The position numbers and the translations under genes are program-made. Below the pieces are notes generated by a model. It ran no database searches. It saw nothing but the letters and a program-made list of their open reading frames with translations, and was not told the origin of the DNA. DNA of 64,000 nucleotides from positions 1,550,001 to 1,614,000 of the forward strand of contig NZ_JAZHOH010000001.1 in assembly GCF_040419245.1 (NCBI RefSeq), given 5' to 3'. Below are positions 8,670 through 17,813 of this stretch, piece by piece (position 1 is the first letter of the stretch; every line of letters begins with the position of its first letter). Source of the DNA: Ewingella sp. CoE-038-23 (GTDB lineage: Bacteria > Pseudomonadota > Gammaproteobacteria > Enterobacterales > Enterobacteriaceae).

Positions 8670-9587
8670 ATGAACAAAATAAACTTGAGAAATGACGACC
8701 TTGAAGTGTTTTTACACGTCGTCGACAGAAACAATTTCTCTGCCGCAGCACGAGACCTACAGATACTCCCCAAGATGGTGAGCAAGCAGATAGCCAGGCT
8801 GGAAACTGCACTTGGCACTACACTTTTTGAAAGAAACACCCGTAATCTACGTATTACAGACGAGGGCAGAGCTATAGCTGAGAGGGCTCGCGTAGCGTTG
8901 GCCGTTCTGGATGAGATGAAGGAACTTTCCCGAGGGGAAAGTGAGGAGTTAAGCGGAAATATTCGTTTGACTGCGCCCGCACCGTTTGGCCGAAAATATG
9001 TTGCTCCTGCTATCGCTGCATTCTGCCAAGTACATCCGAGGGTGGGCTTTGATTTAAGGTTATCTGACCAAATCCAGGATCTTTACAGTGGTGATTTCGA
9101 TCTGGCTATTCGTATGGGGGATCTGGCTGATTCTCGCCTTCTGGCCAGAAAAATAGCAAATAATAGACGTATTCTCATCGCATCGTCCGAATATCTGAAT
9201 AATCATCCACCCATTGAGCGACCAGAAGATCTTTTAAATCACAACTGCTTAGTATTCGCTTACCCGGGTTTTTTACACAATTCATGGACGTTACGTAAAG
9301 CCGGTCATGAAAGAAGCATCAGTGTTACTGGCAACCTTATCAGTGACAACGGAGACGTATTGCATGCCTGGAGTTTGGCGGGGCTTGGCATATCTCTTCG
9401 AGAAACTTGGGATATTCATGATGAATTGAGAGCTGGGAAACTTTGCCGAGTTCTGCCTGATTGGGAAGCAAACACATCTCAGATCAGTGTTGTCCGGGCG
9501 CGGCGAGAACCAATACCCCGTAGGCTAAGTGTATTTATTGATTTCATCACTGAAAAATGGAAACGTGCACCATGGGATGATGATTAA
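8670..9587 (+). CDS. LysR-family transcriptional regulator (divergent to DJ-1/MFS operon)
   Basis: A 305-residue regulator. Residues 5-65 form the winged helix: LEVFLHVVDRNNFSAAARDLQILPKMVSKQIARLETALGTTLFERNTRNLRITDEG. The rest is the periplasmic-binding-like effector domain (LTAPAPFGRKYVAPAIAAF...GDFDLAIRMG.L.DS.L.AR). This resembles the CrgA/DsdC-like LysR clade often set opposite an operon it controls. I prefer the ATG at 8670 because the conserved domain begins there; a frame open from 8577 adds 31 residues unlike the family. The shared 142-bp gap with the DJ-1 gene is probably the operator region. Ligand unknown. Confidence 0.88.
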   Translation: MNKINLRNDDLEVFLHVVDRNNFSAAARDLQILPKMVSKQIARLETALGTTLFERNTRNLRITDEGRAIAERARVALAVLDEMKELSRGESEELSGNIRLTAPAPFGRKYVAPAIAAFCQVHPRVGFDLRLSDQIQDLYSGDFDLAIRMGDLADSRLLARKIANNRRILIASSEYLNNHPPIERPEDLLNHNCLVFAYPGFLHNSWTLRKAGHERSISVTGNLISDNGDVLHAWSLAGLGISLRETWDIHDELRAGKLCRVLPDWEANTSQISVVRARREPIPRRLSVFIDFITEKWKRAPWDDD

Positions 9588-10013
9588 TGTTCCGAGAGGT
9601 AGTCCGAACCGGTCTAAAAGAAGCTAACCGCTTCGCTGACCAACGGAATTTGTGATAACTCGATTTGAGTTGAGGTTGTCAACGTTAATAGATAAAAATA
9701 CATTGATTGTTTAGCCAATTTAAAGGGTTAGCGGCTATCACTCCCCAGAGTATGTAATAGAAGACAACACGCCAATCCGAATCTCATGGCATGCCTGAAA
9801 CCTTAATGCCAACCAGGTGTAACGCACGTAAAATATAGTTATATCAATGGGTTATCTTGATATATTCTATCATTACCCTATAAAATCCTTTAATTGTTAA
9901 AATAAGTTAATATGTATAGAAGCATTAACGGAACATGTTTATAACATTATACTGTGCAGGCTTTCGATTTTATGTCGTAATCGGAGAGCTTCAGGCTCTT
10001 AAGGATGCGCAGT
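9588..10013. other. 426-bp gap, no gene seen
   Basis: AT-rich stretch between two rightward LysR genes. I see no reading frame with a ribosome site and no clear RNA gene. The promoter of the second LysR gene probably lies in 9850-9990. Confidence 0.5.
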
Positions 10014-10916
10014 ATGAGCTATCTGGTTCAGTTACGAAGTTTTGTTGAAGTATACAAAGCTGGTTCGATTTCAAAAGCGGCAATGCGGTTGGGCATAAGC
10101 CAGCCTGCAATGTCTGCCCACATTCATTCACTTGAGGCTTTTACCGGGTGTGTTCTCTTTACTCGTCGTTCACATGGTGTGGTGGCTACAGTGGATGGGG
10201 AGGAATTGGCGAGATTGGTGGCTTCAGATTTAGAAACGATTGAACTGAAGTTGTCGATGCTTAGATCACGTACAAGGAAGTCCTCGGGGACAGTATCTTT
10301 CATCGGGCCAGCAGAATTAATGTGGTCAAAATTACCGTACTTGGTGAAAATATTATTCAATGAAGGTATTAAATTTAAAGTTTTGACAGGAAATAGGAAG
10401 CGCATATACAGCTGTCTTCTGGACGGAAGTTGTCAACTAGGTTTCACAACTTCTATGCCGGATAAACAAAAATTTGGATATGCTGAAATTGGAATGGAAA
10501 AGTTAATAGTTGTGGTAGCGTCACTCATAGCAGACAACTTCAAAGAAAACGAGGACGTGATTGATACGCTGTTGAAGCTTCCTCTAATAGCTTACGATGA
10601 ACAGTTACCCTTGATAAGGGAAGTTTTCCAGGATTCTTCGCGATTTTTTGCACTGCTTCGTCCGTCTATTACTGTACCGGATTTGCGGATTTTAGAAAGA
10701 ATGATCCGAGAAAATATTGGTTGGACTGTGATGCCTGAGTATTTATGCGCCCAAAGCATAGCAGGAGGTCAGATCGTTGAAGTGAATGTCCATGAGAGAC
10801 TCCCTATAAATTCAATCTATTTGGTATGGATTGATAGCTCATTACGTAACCCACTCGTTTCAGGAATCAGAGACAGAATTCTCGAACTATCAAAAAATAG
10901 CGGATTTATGGTTTGA
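10014..10916 (+). CDS. LysR-family transcriptional regulator (second)
   Basis: A 300-residue LysR protein. The HTH is LRSFVEVYKAGSISKAAMRLGISQPAMSAHIHSLEAFTGCVLFTRRSHGVVAT; the effector domain begins near residue 90 (GTVSFIGPAELMWSKLPYLV). I chose the second ATG (10014), since AAGGA lies 8 bases before it and touches the first one. It converges on the cupin-PfpI-HAD-deacetylase operon and shares a hairpin with it. Target and ligand are unknown; the neighbouring operon is the obvious candidate although the pair is convergent, not divergent. Confidence 0.85.
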   Translation: MSYLVQLRSFVEVYKAGSISKAAMRLGISQPAMSAHIHSLEAFTGCVLFTRRSHGVVATVDGEELARLVASDLETIELKLSMLRSRTRKSSGTVSFIGPAELMWSKLPYLVKILFNEGIKFKVLTGNRKRIYSCLLDGSCQLGFTTSMPDKQKFGYAEIGMEKLIVVVASLIADNFKENEDVIDTLLKLPLIAYDEQLPLIREVFQDSSRFFALLRPSITVPDLRILERMIRENIGWTVMPEYLCAQSIAGGQIVEVNVHERLPINSIYLVWIDSSLRNPLVSGIRDRILELSKNSGFMV

Positions 10917-10929
10917 AATACATAAAACA

Positions 10930-10948
10930 GGCAGCCTTATCGGCTGCC
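10930..10948. terminator. shared hairpin between convergent genes
   Basis: GGCAGCC-TTATC-GGCTGCC hairpin with T-rich sequence to its right and A-rich sequence to its left. It lies in the 38-bp gap between the LysR stop and the deacetylase stop and probably terminates both. Confidence 0.75.
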
Positions 10949-10954
10949 GTGTCA

Positions 10955-11836
10955 TTATTTTGTCCGTGGAGATCGCTTGGCAAAGTCATCTGCAATGTCA
11001 TTCAATTTTAGGAATTTCACCCCTGGGTGACCGAGCATATGTGTTAAGAGGCGTTCGAGCATCATTAATACGTGCGGGCGACCAGATACGTCCGGGTGAA
11101 TCGTAAAAGTAAAGATCGCATATTCATGCTCACGGTAGACCCAATCGAATTGATCCCTCCACAACTGTTCGATGTCCCTGGGATTCATGAAACCTTGGCT
11201 GTTGGGTTTTGTTTTCATGAACATGAAAGGAGGAATATCGTCGATTGTCCAACTGGCGGGTAATTCAATAAGGTCCGTCTCTTCTCCGCGTACCAGCGGT
11301 TTCATCCATTCGGTCGGTGTCTTGGAATAATCTATCTTGGTCCAGGAATCACCTTTCCTGACATAATAAGGCTGATGATCATGATGCATTAGTGAATGGT
11401 CATATTTGATGCCATTTTCTAATAGAAGATCTGTGGTTACAGGAGAAAATTCCCACCATGGAGCGACATACCCAGTAGGTCTCTCCCCTGTTAATTTTGT
11501 GACCATGTCAATGCCTTTTAGAAGGACTTCTCTTTCTTGGTCAGGCGACATAGATATTGGGTTTTCATGACTGTAATTATGAACCCCTACCTCATGTCCA
11601 GCATTGACAACTGCTTCCATTTGCCGAGGAAAGGTTTCAATGGAATGACCAGGCATAAACCAGGTGGTGGGGATATTAAACTGGTCAAATAGATTCAGAA
11701 GACGTGGAGTTCCTACTTCGCCAGCGAACATACCGCGAGATATATCGCTTGGAGAATCTTCTCCCCCATAAGAAGATAGCCAGCCTGCAACGGCATCTAC
11801 ACCCACTCCAAAACCACATAGTATTTCTTTCGCCAT
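10955..11836 (-). CDS. polysaccharide deacetylase family protein (HpPgdA/PuuE-like)
   Basis: A 293-residue NodB-fold carbohydrate esterase or amide hydrolase. It carries [11 protein letters not shown] (metal-binding Asp near residue 14), the HxxxH-type motif [14 protein letters not shown] (about residues 79-92), [11 protein letters not shown] and [13 protein letters not shown]. The layout matches the cyclic-amidase-like deacetylases (HP0310/PuuE type) rather than chitin deacetylases, so the substrate may be a small amide or cyclic imide. No signal peptide, so it acts in the cytoplasm. The ATG follows GAGGAG. Last gene of a four-gene leftward operon. Confidence 0.8.
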   Translation of the reverse strand: MAKEILCGFGVGVDAVAGWLSSYGGEDSPSDISRGMFAGEVGTPRLLNLFDQFNIPTTWFMPGHSIETFPRQMEAVVNAGHEVGVHNYSHENPISMSPDQEREVLLKGIDMVTKLTGERPTGYVAPWWEFSPVTTDLLLENGIKYDHSLMHHDHQPYYVRKGDSWTKIDYSKTPTEWMKPLVRGEETDLIELPASWTIDDIPPFMFMKTKPNSQGFMNPRDIEQLWRDQFDWVYREHEYAIFTFTIHPDVSGRPHVLMMLERLLTHMLGHPGVKFLKLNDIADDFAKRSPRTK

Positions 11837-11878
11837 GAGTTATTACTCCTCATACAGAAATATTGAAATAATATCGCG

Positions 11879-12610
11879 TTAAGAGGGTTTCTTGACTAAT
11901 TTCAAGAGAGCCTCGGTATCTAATTCATTAATTCCTTTTTGAAGGGCCATTAATTTATGATCAGGGATGTTGTATCCCCAATTAGCCCAAAATGATTGAA
12001 TGCCATGATCTAATGCATCAATAACATTTTGGATATTGTCATCAATAAATAGAATCTCCTCATTTTTATCGAAGGCTATTGATTTTAGCAAGGTAAGAGT
12101 CTTGTTTTTGTCGGCCATCCTCCCATATATTTTATTCGAGGATAAGTTTAAACCATATTTACTTAGAATGAATGATATAGACTCTTCATCCTTTCCTGAT
12201 ACAATATAGATATCATTAGATGTTTCAAATAAATTTGAAACATCTAATAGCGGACGGTGTAGTTCAGCCCAAAAACCAGGGTAGATACTTCTTGCCAGCT
12301 TCCTATACTGGATGAACTTATCCCTGAATATTTTCTTATCTTCAGTTGGAATTGATTCATATATAGCAGTGAATCTGTCATTATCTATAGCTTCATTACC
12401 AAATTCAGTGAATGAGGCAATAAAGTGACCGTCATGGCGTACAAAATTCCTTAATTTCCTGAACCGTTTAGCCATCAGGCGTGGGATGTTTTGAAGTACA
12501 TCTTGGTTAAAATCACTGAGAGGTCTGTCATGTAATACATTCCATGTAATTAGCATGCATTCGTCTACTCCATCAACCACGACCCCGTCGAAATCCATTG
12601 CTATTAACAT
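11879..12610 (-). CDS. HAD-superfamily hydrolase
   Basis: A 243-residue cytoplasmic hydrolase, probably a phosphatase. Motif I is MDFDGVVVDG (nucleophile Asp6, acid Asp8), motif II lies in IYIVSGKDEES (Ser about 151), and motif IV is ILFIDDNIQNV (about residues 198-208). A helical cap lies between motifs I and II. It starts 4 bp after the PfpI stop, so it is in the same operon. A sugar- or nucleotide-phosphate substrate would fit the cupin and deacetylase neighbours, but this is inference. The region is AT-rich compared with the chromosome. Confidence 0.8.
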   Translation of the reverse strand: MLIAMDFDGVVVDGVDECMLITWNVLHDRPLSDFNQDVLQNIPRLMAKRFRKLRNFVRHDGHFIASFTEFGNEAIDNDRFTAIYESIPTEDKKIFRDKFIQYRKLARSIYPGFWAELHRPLLDVSNLFETSNDIYIVSGKDEESISFILSKYGLNLSSNKIYGRMADKNKTLTLLKSIAFDKNEEILFIDDNIQNVIDALDHGIQSFWANWGYNIPDHKLMALQKGINELDTEALLKLVKKPS

Positions 12611-12614
12611 CGAA

Positions 12615-13190
12615 TTATACCACCAGCGGTTCTTTAAGAGTTTCGCCGCGCTTCCATCTATCTATTGCATCGAATGTCTGACGCATAAATTCTCCACATT
12701 CGGCATAATAGGAGCAAGTAATGATATTCCCGTCGACAACTACATCTGCTTCAATTACATTGGCGCCGGAATTAACCATATCGTCTTTCAGACCAACATA
12801 AGCGCAGGCGAGTTTGTCTCTTAGAATACCGGCAGAAATCATAATCCAGGGACCATGGCAGAGCCCAGCTACAACTTTCCCCTGTGTTACCATCTGCTTT
12901 AGAAAATCTTTAACTCTCTGATCTTGGCGAACTCTATCAGGCGCTTCATGACCGCCAGTGAGAATAACAGCATCAAAATCAGTGGCGTTGAGTTGATCGA
13001 AATTAATATTGTCTTTGGATCTTTTATCCATAGGAACAGTGATGCCATATTTTCCTGTCACTGCACTTCCATCCTTTGTTGCAATAGATATATCGTATCC
13101 TTCCTCTTTAGAACGATAGTAAGTATAAACTACATCGTGATCCTGAAAACCTGGACCAGTGATTATCACTACTCGTGTCGGATTAGACAT
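12615..13190 (-). CDS. DJ-1/PfpI family protein (PfpI-like)
   Basis: A 191-residue cytoplasmic protein with the PfpI protease/deglycase signature: ILTGGHEAPDRVRQDQRVKDFL followed by the nucleophile elbow AGLCHGPWIMISAG (Cys about residue 104). Related proteins hydrolyse, hydrate or deglycate small carbonyl compounds, and several act on isocyanide- or nitrile-like metabolites. The ATG follows AAGGA. It lies between the cupin gene (21 bp upstream) and the HAD gene in one operon. This is the second DJ-1-type gene of the cargo; the other (7823-8527) belongs to a different subgroup. Confidence 0.85.
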   Translation of the reverse strand: MSNPTRVVIITGPGFQDHDVVYTYYRSKEEGYDISIATKDGSAVTGKYGITVPMDKRSKDNINFDQLNATDFDAVILTGGHEAPDRVRQDQRVKDFLKQMVTQGKVVAGLCHGPWIMISAGILRDKLACAYVGLKDDMVNSGANVIEADVVVDGNIITCSYYAECGEFMRQTFDAIDRWKRGETLKEPLVV

Positions 13191-13211
13191 GTTATTTTCC
13201 TTCTTATTGCG

Positions 13212-13931
13212 TTACGGGACATTAATTAAAAATACATTCTGACCACAGTACATTTCTGAGATGGCATCTTTAGCTCGTAGTATATGAATCTTTCCCATTA
13301 GATGGCTCTTTACATCTAATGAAATAAAAATAAAATCATACTCGTCATTCAACATTTTTCTATCAAGATTTTTGACGGAAAAGTATGCTAATTTGTGTAG
13401 ATCATGTTCTCTGATCAATGTGCCTGCAGCTATCTGTTGCAAAGGAGGTAAAAGATCATGTTCCTGTGATTTCTTTTCATATCCCATATTTTTTCGGCCA
13501 TAATTATCTTTAAGTCTGAGTAAGTCGAATTTGTTTCTTGGATTTTCAACTTCAATTAATTCGATACCTGATTTCCCCGAAATAGTCTGATGGAATACAC
13601 CTTTTGCAATATATATGCTGTCGCCAGATTTTAACGCCTGATGTGTACCATCAAGAAATCTGGTCTCGCCATCACCATGTAGGCATATAAGGACGGTGTC
13701 TTTCAGTATATGACAATGCATTGAAGTGGATTGATTCTTTGATATATGAAGGCGCCATACATCAAAAATAGAATCACAATAAACTCTATACTCATATCCC
13801 CATGGTTTTTCTATGAATCCATTGAGATGTAAGTCTTTCTCAAATGACTCACCATTATTTGAAGTTGAAAGTAGGATTTTGTTTATTTCAAGCAAGTCAT
13901 ATACATTTGGAGTCCGGTTGTGGATTTCCAT
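13212..13931 (-). CDS. cupin-domain protein, first gene of the PfpI/HAD/deacetylase operon
   Basis: A 239-residue protein. Residues 38-130 form a type II phosphomannose-isomerase-like cupin: EKPWGYEYRVYCDSIFDVWRLHI..NQSTSMHCHILKDTVLICLHGDGETRF..GDSIYIAKGVFHQTISG. The likely metal ligands are MHCH and the later GVFHQ histidine. The C-terminal 100 residues look like a second, degenerate domain. Homologous cupins occur in nucleotide-sugar and capsule pathways. The ATG follows GGGGGAG. As the leading gene it probably carries the operon promoter in 13932-14060. Exact reaction unknown. Confidence 0.7.
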   Translation of the reverse strand: MEIHNRTPNVYDLLEINKILLSTSNNGESFEKDLHLNGFIEKPWGYEYRVYCDSIFDVWRLHISKNQSTSMHCHILKDTVLICLHGDGETRFLDGTHQALKSGDSIYIAKGVFHQTISGKSGIELIEVENPRNKFDLLRLKDNYGRKNMGYEKKSQEHDLLPPLQQIAAGTLIREHDLHKLAYFSVKNLDRKMLNDEYDFIFISLDVKSHLMGKIHILRAKDAISEMYCGQNVFLINVP

Positions 13932-15220
13932 ATGGTCGCTCCCCCGCTAATTGAATTGCTGAATGTTGATTTCACTTCGGTCAATCGTTCTGTGATTTCA
14001 GTCTATAACGGTTATTTAGTACGAGAGAAATAACTTTTATGATGATTACCTATATTGTTTCTTTTGATCAGTCCTTCATACTCAATAATTACTGAAAACT
14101 ATGCTCCTATACTTGGGTACTGTTAAAGATGCTTAGTAAGATGCCGAACTCGGACGTCAACACGATACAGCCCATGATATATGTATCCGATTTTTACCAG
14201 AGGCCGCTTTATGTGAACCGGTAGGGACAGGTCAGTAAACCAGCCTATCTCCATCAGTAGCATGCATGCCAAACCTGGGGAAATTGTGGGGATCGATACC
14301 AGCGCAGTGGTGATTGTCCTATGCGCAAAAGCTGAAGATGTCGCCAAAGTCTTTCATGAGATCGAGAAAACGAAATCGCGGATAAGTGCATTGGACAATG
14401 AAGGTACCAGAGCGAATACGGAAAACCTGACGCTCCTTTTATGCCAGCTCAATGCAAGGTGCTTAAAGGATTTTCCTGGGGTGTGGGTAGTATGTTCTGG
14501 TCAATAGCTTAAGTATGCCATCACGTTGATGCCGGGCGTCAGCCAGAGAAACATCGGAATAAGCGCTTAAGGCTCCGGAGCATGAAAAGCAAGAAGCCCG
14601 TTTACTACACGTGCTTCTGAAATTTGGCCTCACTGATCGGGATCATCTTTGACAGTAACTGGCTAATAAGTAAGCTAAAACTGAGTTTCCTTTCTGTTAA
14701 GACCACGAATTGTTGCGGGTAACATAAATCTGGGTTGAGCAATCCCTGGCATGTGTTGATCGTTTCTATCGTGTTCCTTGAAAAGGAAGCGTAGCTAGAG
14801 CGAACATTGAAGAGTCTGTTCTAAGATAAAATGTGTCCATAGAGGTTTGACTGTCTGCTCCGTGCCAAAAGCAGACATTGATAACATTGAGATATGTTAA
14901 TGTATGGGGAGTAAGTCAACGCTGTAAACCTGTCACCAAATTAATGATGCACAAAGGCTCATTGGATCGGGTACATTCAGCAGAACCAACACCATGTAGC
15001 TGATGCGATTCGTTAATTCAACACTCTCAATAGCTGAGGAGTGAAATCGAGCTAAATCAAGAGATTATGTTGTCTTTTAGATTATCAAACAAGAACAGAC
15101 TGCTAGATGTGAAATGATAATAACGCCGAAAAATTAACCATTGTGCTTCTTTAATCTTGCGACCCCTTACTAGCGCAGAAAGCACTTATTCGACACACAA
15201 GCATTATGATGGAGGTTGCA
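13932..15220. other. 1.29-kb region without a convincing gene; probably decayed DNA
   Basis: No reading frame with family resemblance on either strand. The longest (14262-14507, 81 codons, beginning MHAKPGEIVGIDTS) could be the eroded start of a DEDD-type transposase, but the match is too weak to call. A short inverted repeat (TGTCTGCT / AGCAGACA) lies at 14852-14877. Promoters for the leftward cupin operon and the rightward ubiquitin-like operon must lie at the two ends. Confidence 0.5.
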
Positions 15221-15837
15221 TTGATCATTCCTCTTCAAAAACAAACCGAGGGTGGAAAGCTGTACACACGCATTCCTGAGATTGAAGCCAGGTTGACAGA
15301 ATTAGTCACCCTCACGGATGAAAATCTGATTCAGTTGTGTAAGCAGAGCAATACACATCCGCAATATGTGCCCAGTGAATGTCTTCTTTACTTCGTCCGG
15401 CGCAGCGCATTGACTAACCAAACTCTTTTTGATCCCCTCTTCAGGATCCTCTCAGAACGCATTTTCAGGAAGCTTCCTCGAGCCGCTAATCCTGGTGGAA
15501 GTTCTGTATCAATGCTGAACAGCGACATTCAGGAGAGCGTTTTTGACCGTTTTGTTGAAATGCTCATGCTCGATAAAGCGGGTTATGATGCACGACTGGA
15601 CATGTTTGAAATCCGTTTTGACAAAGCCGTTTTAAGTCTAAAAAACGATGCCCTGCAGAAGTCTTATCGGTCTGAGAAAAGAAATACTGAGCTGGAGTAC
15701 GATGATTCAGAGGACATTACTTCAGAGGTTGAAACTGCTTCTGAAGGTTTTAATCCTTTTGAACAAACAGATTTCAATCATTTTCATTACCGTCGTGAGC
15801 TTGATGCGGCGATTGAGACTGAATAGACCCTAGTTTC

Positions 15838-16689
15838 CTAGACTGTTCCGTGCCTCATGAACCAGGCACTTTCATAAACTGCAGGGGCTTGATCCTCACA
15901 GGCACTGTGGCGGCGTTTAGCATTATAAAACATCTCGACATAATCGAAGATATCCGCCTTCGCTTCTTCCCTATTTTTATAGATCCGTTTCTTTATGCGT
16001 TCCCGTTTTAGCAACTGGAAAAAGCTTTCTGCCACTGCGTTGTCATGGCAATTACCCCGACGACTCATGCTGCTTTTTAAATTGTGAGCTGTCATAAAAT
16101 GCTGACATCTTTCGCTCGTATATTGAGAGCCCTGATCTGAATGGATTAATACTTCTGCCGTTGGTTTACGTCGCCATACCGCCATCAATAATGCATCCAT
16201 TACTAACTCAGCGGTCATTCGTCCGCCCATGCTCCAGCCGATAACCCTGCGTGAGAAGAGATCAAGAACAACAGCCAGATACAGCCAACCCTCATGCGTC
16301 CTTATATAAGTCATGTCACTCACCCAATGCGTATTTGGGGTTGGGACAACGAACTGGCGTTCAAGGTAATTTGGACTGGCAAAAGAAGGCTTTCCGCCAC
16401 CGTAATAGCGTCGTTTTCGGTATCCAGTCTGAGATGCTAGTTCAGCGAGCCTCATCAGGCGCGCGATCCTGTTACGTCCGACGCATTCACCCAGATCTTT
16501 CATATCGAGCCAGATTTTTCGATAGCCGTAAACCGTACCGCTTTCAAGCCACAGTTGTTTAATCAAGCCTGTTTGCCGTTCATCTTGCCGGGTACGCAAA
16601 GATTTAGGCCGCTTTAGCCACTGGTAATAACCGCTGTGATGGAGGCCAAGAACCAGGCATAACCTGCGTACAGCATAAAAGGACGACAT
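15838..16689 (-). CDS. IS3-family transposase OrfB (catalytic domain)
   Basis: A 283-residue integrase-type (rve) catalytic subunit made as part of an OrfAB fusion by frameshifting. It has an HTH_21 region (QDERQTGLIKQLWLESGTVYGYRKIWLDM), then the DDE triad: WVSDMTYIRTHEGWLYL (first Asp), VLIHSDQGSQYTS (second Asp) and NCHDNAVAESFFQLLKRE (Glu). This is a complete, apparently functional catalytic core. The reading frame continues upstream of the ATG at 16689 without a stop to the slippery site, as expected for a fused product. Confidence 0.93.
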   Translation of the reverse strand: MSSFYAVRRLCLVLGLHHSGYYQWLKRPKSLRTRQDERQTGLIKQLWLESGTVYGYRKIWLDMKDLGECVGRNRIARLMRLAELASQTGYRKRRYYGGGKPSFASPNYLERQFVVPTPNTHWVSDMTYIRTHEGWLYLAVVLDLFSRRVIGWSMGGRMTAELVMDALLMAVWRRKPTAEVLIHSDQGSQYTSERCQHFMTAHNLKSSMSRRGNCHDNAVAESFFQLLKRERIKKRIYKNREEAKADIFDYVEMFYNAKRRHSACEDQAPAVYESAWFMRHGTV

Positions 16690-16709
16690 TTTTTTAATGA
16701 AGGCGTACT

Positions 16710-16988
16710 TCAGCCTGACGTTCTTGCAAAGTACGCGGCGGCCTTTTTTAAGATATCCCGCTCTTCAGTTACTCGCTTAAGTTCTTGCCTGAGGCGCTTT
16801 ACTTCATGCTGAAGTGCATCGTCCTGCTTACGCTGCGGCTCGGGCTTCTGGTAGCGCTTAACCCAGGCGTAAAGACTATTAGTGGATACACCAAGTCGAG
16901 AGGAGACCTCAGATACAGGGTACCCCTGCTCAGTGATCTGTTTTACGGCTTCAATTTTGAATTCTTCAGTGAACGTTTTGACTGACAT
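16710..16988 (-). CDS. IS3-family transposase OrfA (DNA-binding)
   Basis: A 92-residue HTH protein (FTEEFKIEAVKQITEQGYPVSEVSSRLGVSTNSLYAWVKRY) with a leucine-zipper-like coiled coil (ALQHEVKRLRQELKRVTEERDILKKAAAYFA). It recognises the inverted repeats and dimerises the transposase. I chose the ATG at 16988, which follows AAGGAGTGTTT. It overlaps the -1 frame leading into orfB. Confidence 0.93.
   Translation of the reverse strand: MSVKTFTEEFKIEAVKQITEQGYPVSEVSSRLGVSTNSLYAWVKRYQKPEPQRKQDDALQHEVKRLRQELKRVTEERDILKKAAAYFARTSG
16743..16751 (-). promoter_or_regulatory. programmed -1 frameshift site of the IS
   Basis: The orfA codons TTA-AAA-AAG contain the A AAA AAG slippery heptamer. A -1 shift here leads into the open frame that continues to orfB, the standard way IS3-family elements make OrfAB. 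Confidence 0.85.
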
Positions 16989-17230
16989 AAACACTCCTTC
17001 ATTAGGCCTCCATTATGAGGCAAAAAAGTGTCTACGAAACCCGGGTCTATTCAGACTTTACCCGATCTACAGAAGCGAATCATTGAGATGATCCGATTAG
17101 ATTTTCCAATAGACTCCATCGACCCTCAAGAGATGACAATTTCTAAGGCTCTTAACAAGTCTGAAAAAACCATCCATAATCAGAAAAACAGGGCGTTTGC
17201 ACGTCTGAAAAAATTGCTTGAAGGGGGCAT

Positions 17231-17809
17231 ATGATGACCGGACTTTCACCTCAGGCATCCCTGGAAGAGGTGCTGGAGTCATTTTCCATAGAGCATGATG
17301 TGGGAAAAGCGACTCTGCAAAAGTACCTCACAGCCTTCCCAGAATTTGCCAATGACCTCATAGATTTATCTCGAGAGATAGCTAGATCATCAATTGAGCA
17401 TGATGCACCACTCTCTGAGTCCCAGCGCCGCTTAATCAATTCGGCTGTCACTCGCATCCAGACGTCACCGGGGAAAACAACAGGTGACCCCTTCGCCAAT
17501 ATTCCGGCTAAGGAAATGCGTCATCTCGCTAAATCGCTTAATCTCCCCCGGCAGGTTGTTATGGCATTTAAAGAACGAAACGTAATTGCCGAGTCTGTTC
17601 CCCGGAAGGTTATGATCAGCTTTGCTGAAAAACTTCAGACAAGCGTTCAGCACCTGTTTACATCCCTCAAACAGCCACACATGGAGGTTGCAGGGAGCTA
17701 TAAGTCCAACACTAAACCGGGTGATGCAGAAAAGATTACTTTTGAACAACTGCTGCGGGATGCTGACTGGCCTGAGCACGATATCAGTCACTTAATGGAA
17801 GAGGATTGA
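17231..17809 (+). CDS. small HTH-like protein in the ubiquitin-like operon
   Basis: A 192-residue soluble protein. The stretch IPAKEMRHLAKSLNLPRQVVMAFKERNVIAESVPRKVMISFAEKLQTSVQHLF (about residues 94-145) resembles a lambda-repressor-type HTH with a following helix, as in antitoxins and phage repressors. The N-terminal 90 residues are helical. It overlaps the sigma-like stop codon (ATATGATG), and the next gene starts 4 bp after it, so the genes form one tight unit. It may be an antitoxin- or repressor-like partner of the ImmA/IrrE domain encoded next, since ImmA-type peptidases often cleave such regulators. That link is inference. Confidence 0.65.
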   Translation: MMTGLSPQASLEEVLESFSIEHDVGKATLQKYLTAFPEFANDLIDLSREIARSSIEHDAPLSESQRRLINSAVTRIQTSPGKTTGDPFANIPAKEMRHLAKSLNLPRQVVMAFKERNVIAESVPRKVMISFAEKLQTSVQHLFTSLKQPHMEVAGSYKSNTKPGDAEKITFEQLLRDADWPEHDISHLMEED

Positions 17810-17813
17810 TAAC

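Larger units (their letters stand above)
15820..17053 (-). mobile_element. IS3-family insertion sequence, 1234 bp, complete
   Basis: Both ends read TGAATAGACCC inward, extending as imperfect inverted repeats (left ...TAGTTTCCTAGAC, right ...GGGTTTCGTAGAC). The element is flanked by a 3-bp direct repeat, GAC, at 15817-15819 and 17054-17056. It carries orfA and orfB of an IS3-type transposase on the minus strand with a -1 frameshift site. All parts look intact, so it may still be mobile and probably arrived recently. Confidence 0.95.
15221..17234 (+). pseudogene. sigma-70-like protein gene split by an IS3-family insertion
   Basis: The gene is cut at 15819 by the insertion sequence and resumes at 17057. 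Removing the element and one copy of the 3-bp duplication joins the halves in frame (614 plus 178 nt from the ORF start at 15206), giving 258-263 residues. The right half, LPDLQKRIIEMIRLDFPIDSIDPQEMTISKALNKSEKTIHNQKNRAFARLKKLL, is a sigma region 4-like helix-turn-helix. The left half is helical with an acidic linker and might include a region 2-like part. I prefer the TTG at 15221, six bases after GGAGG, to the ATG at 15206. The gene heads the ubiquitin-like operon and is probably its dedicated regulator; the truncated product lacks region 4. Confidence 0.8.

Noticed and set aside
14262..14507. Possible IS110-type transposase remnant (MHAKPGEIVGIDTS)
   Set aside because: Only a short GID-type match and no catalytic residues; too weak to annotate as a pseudogene.
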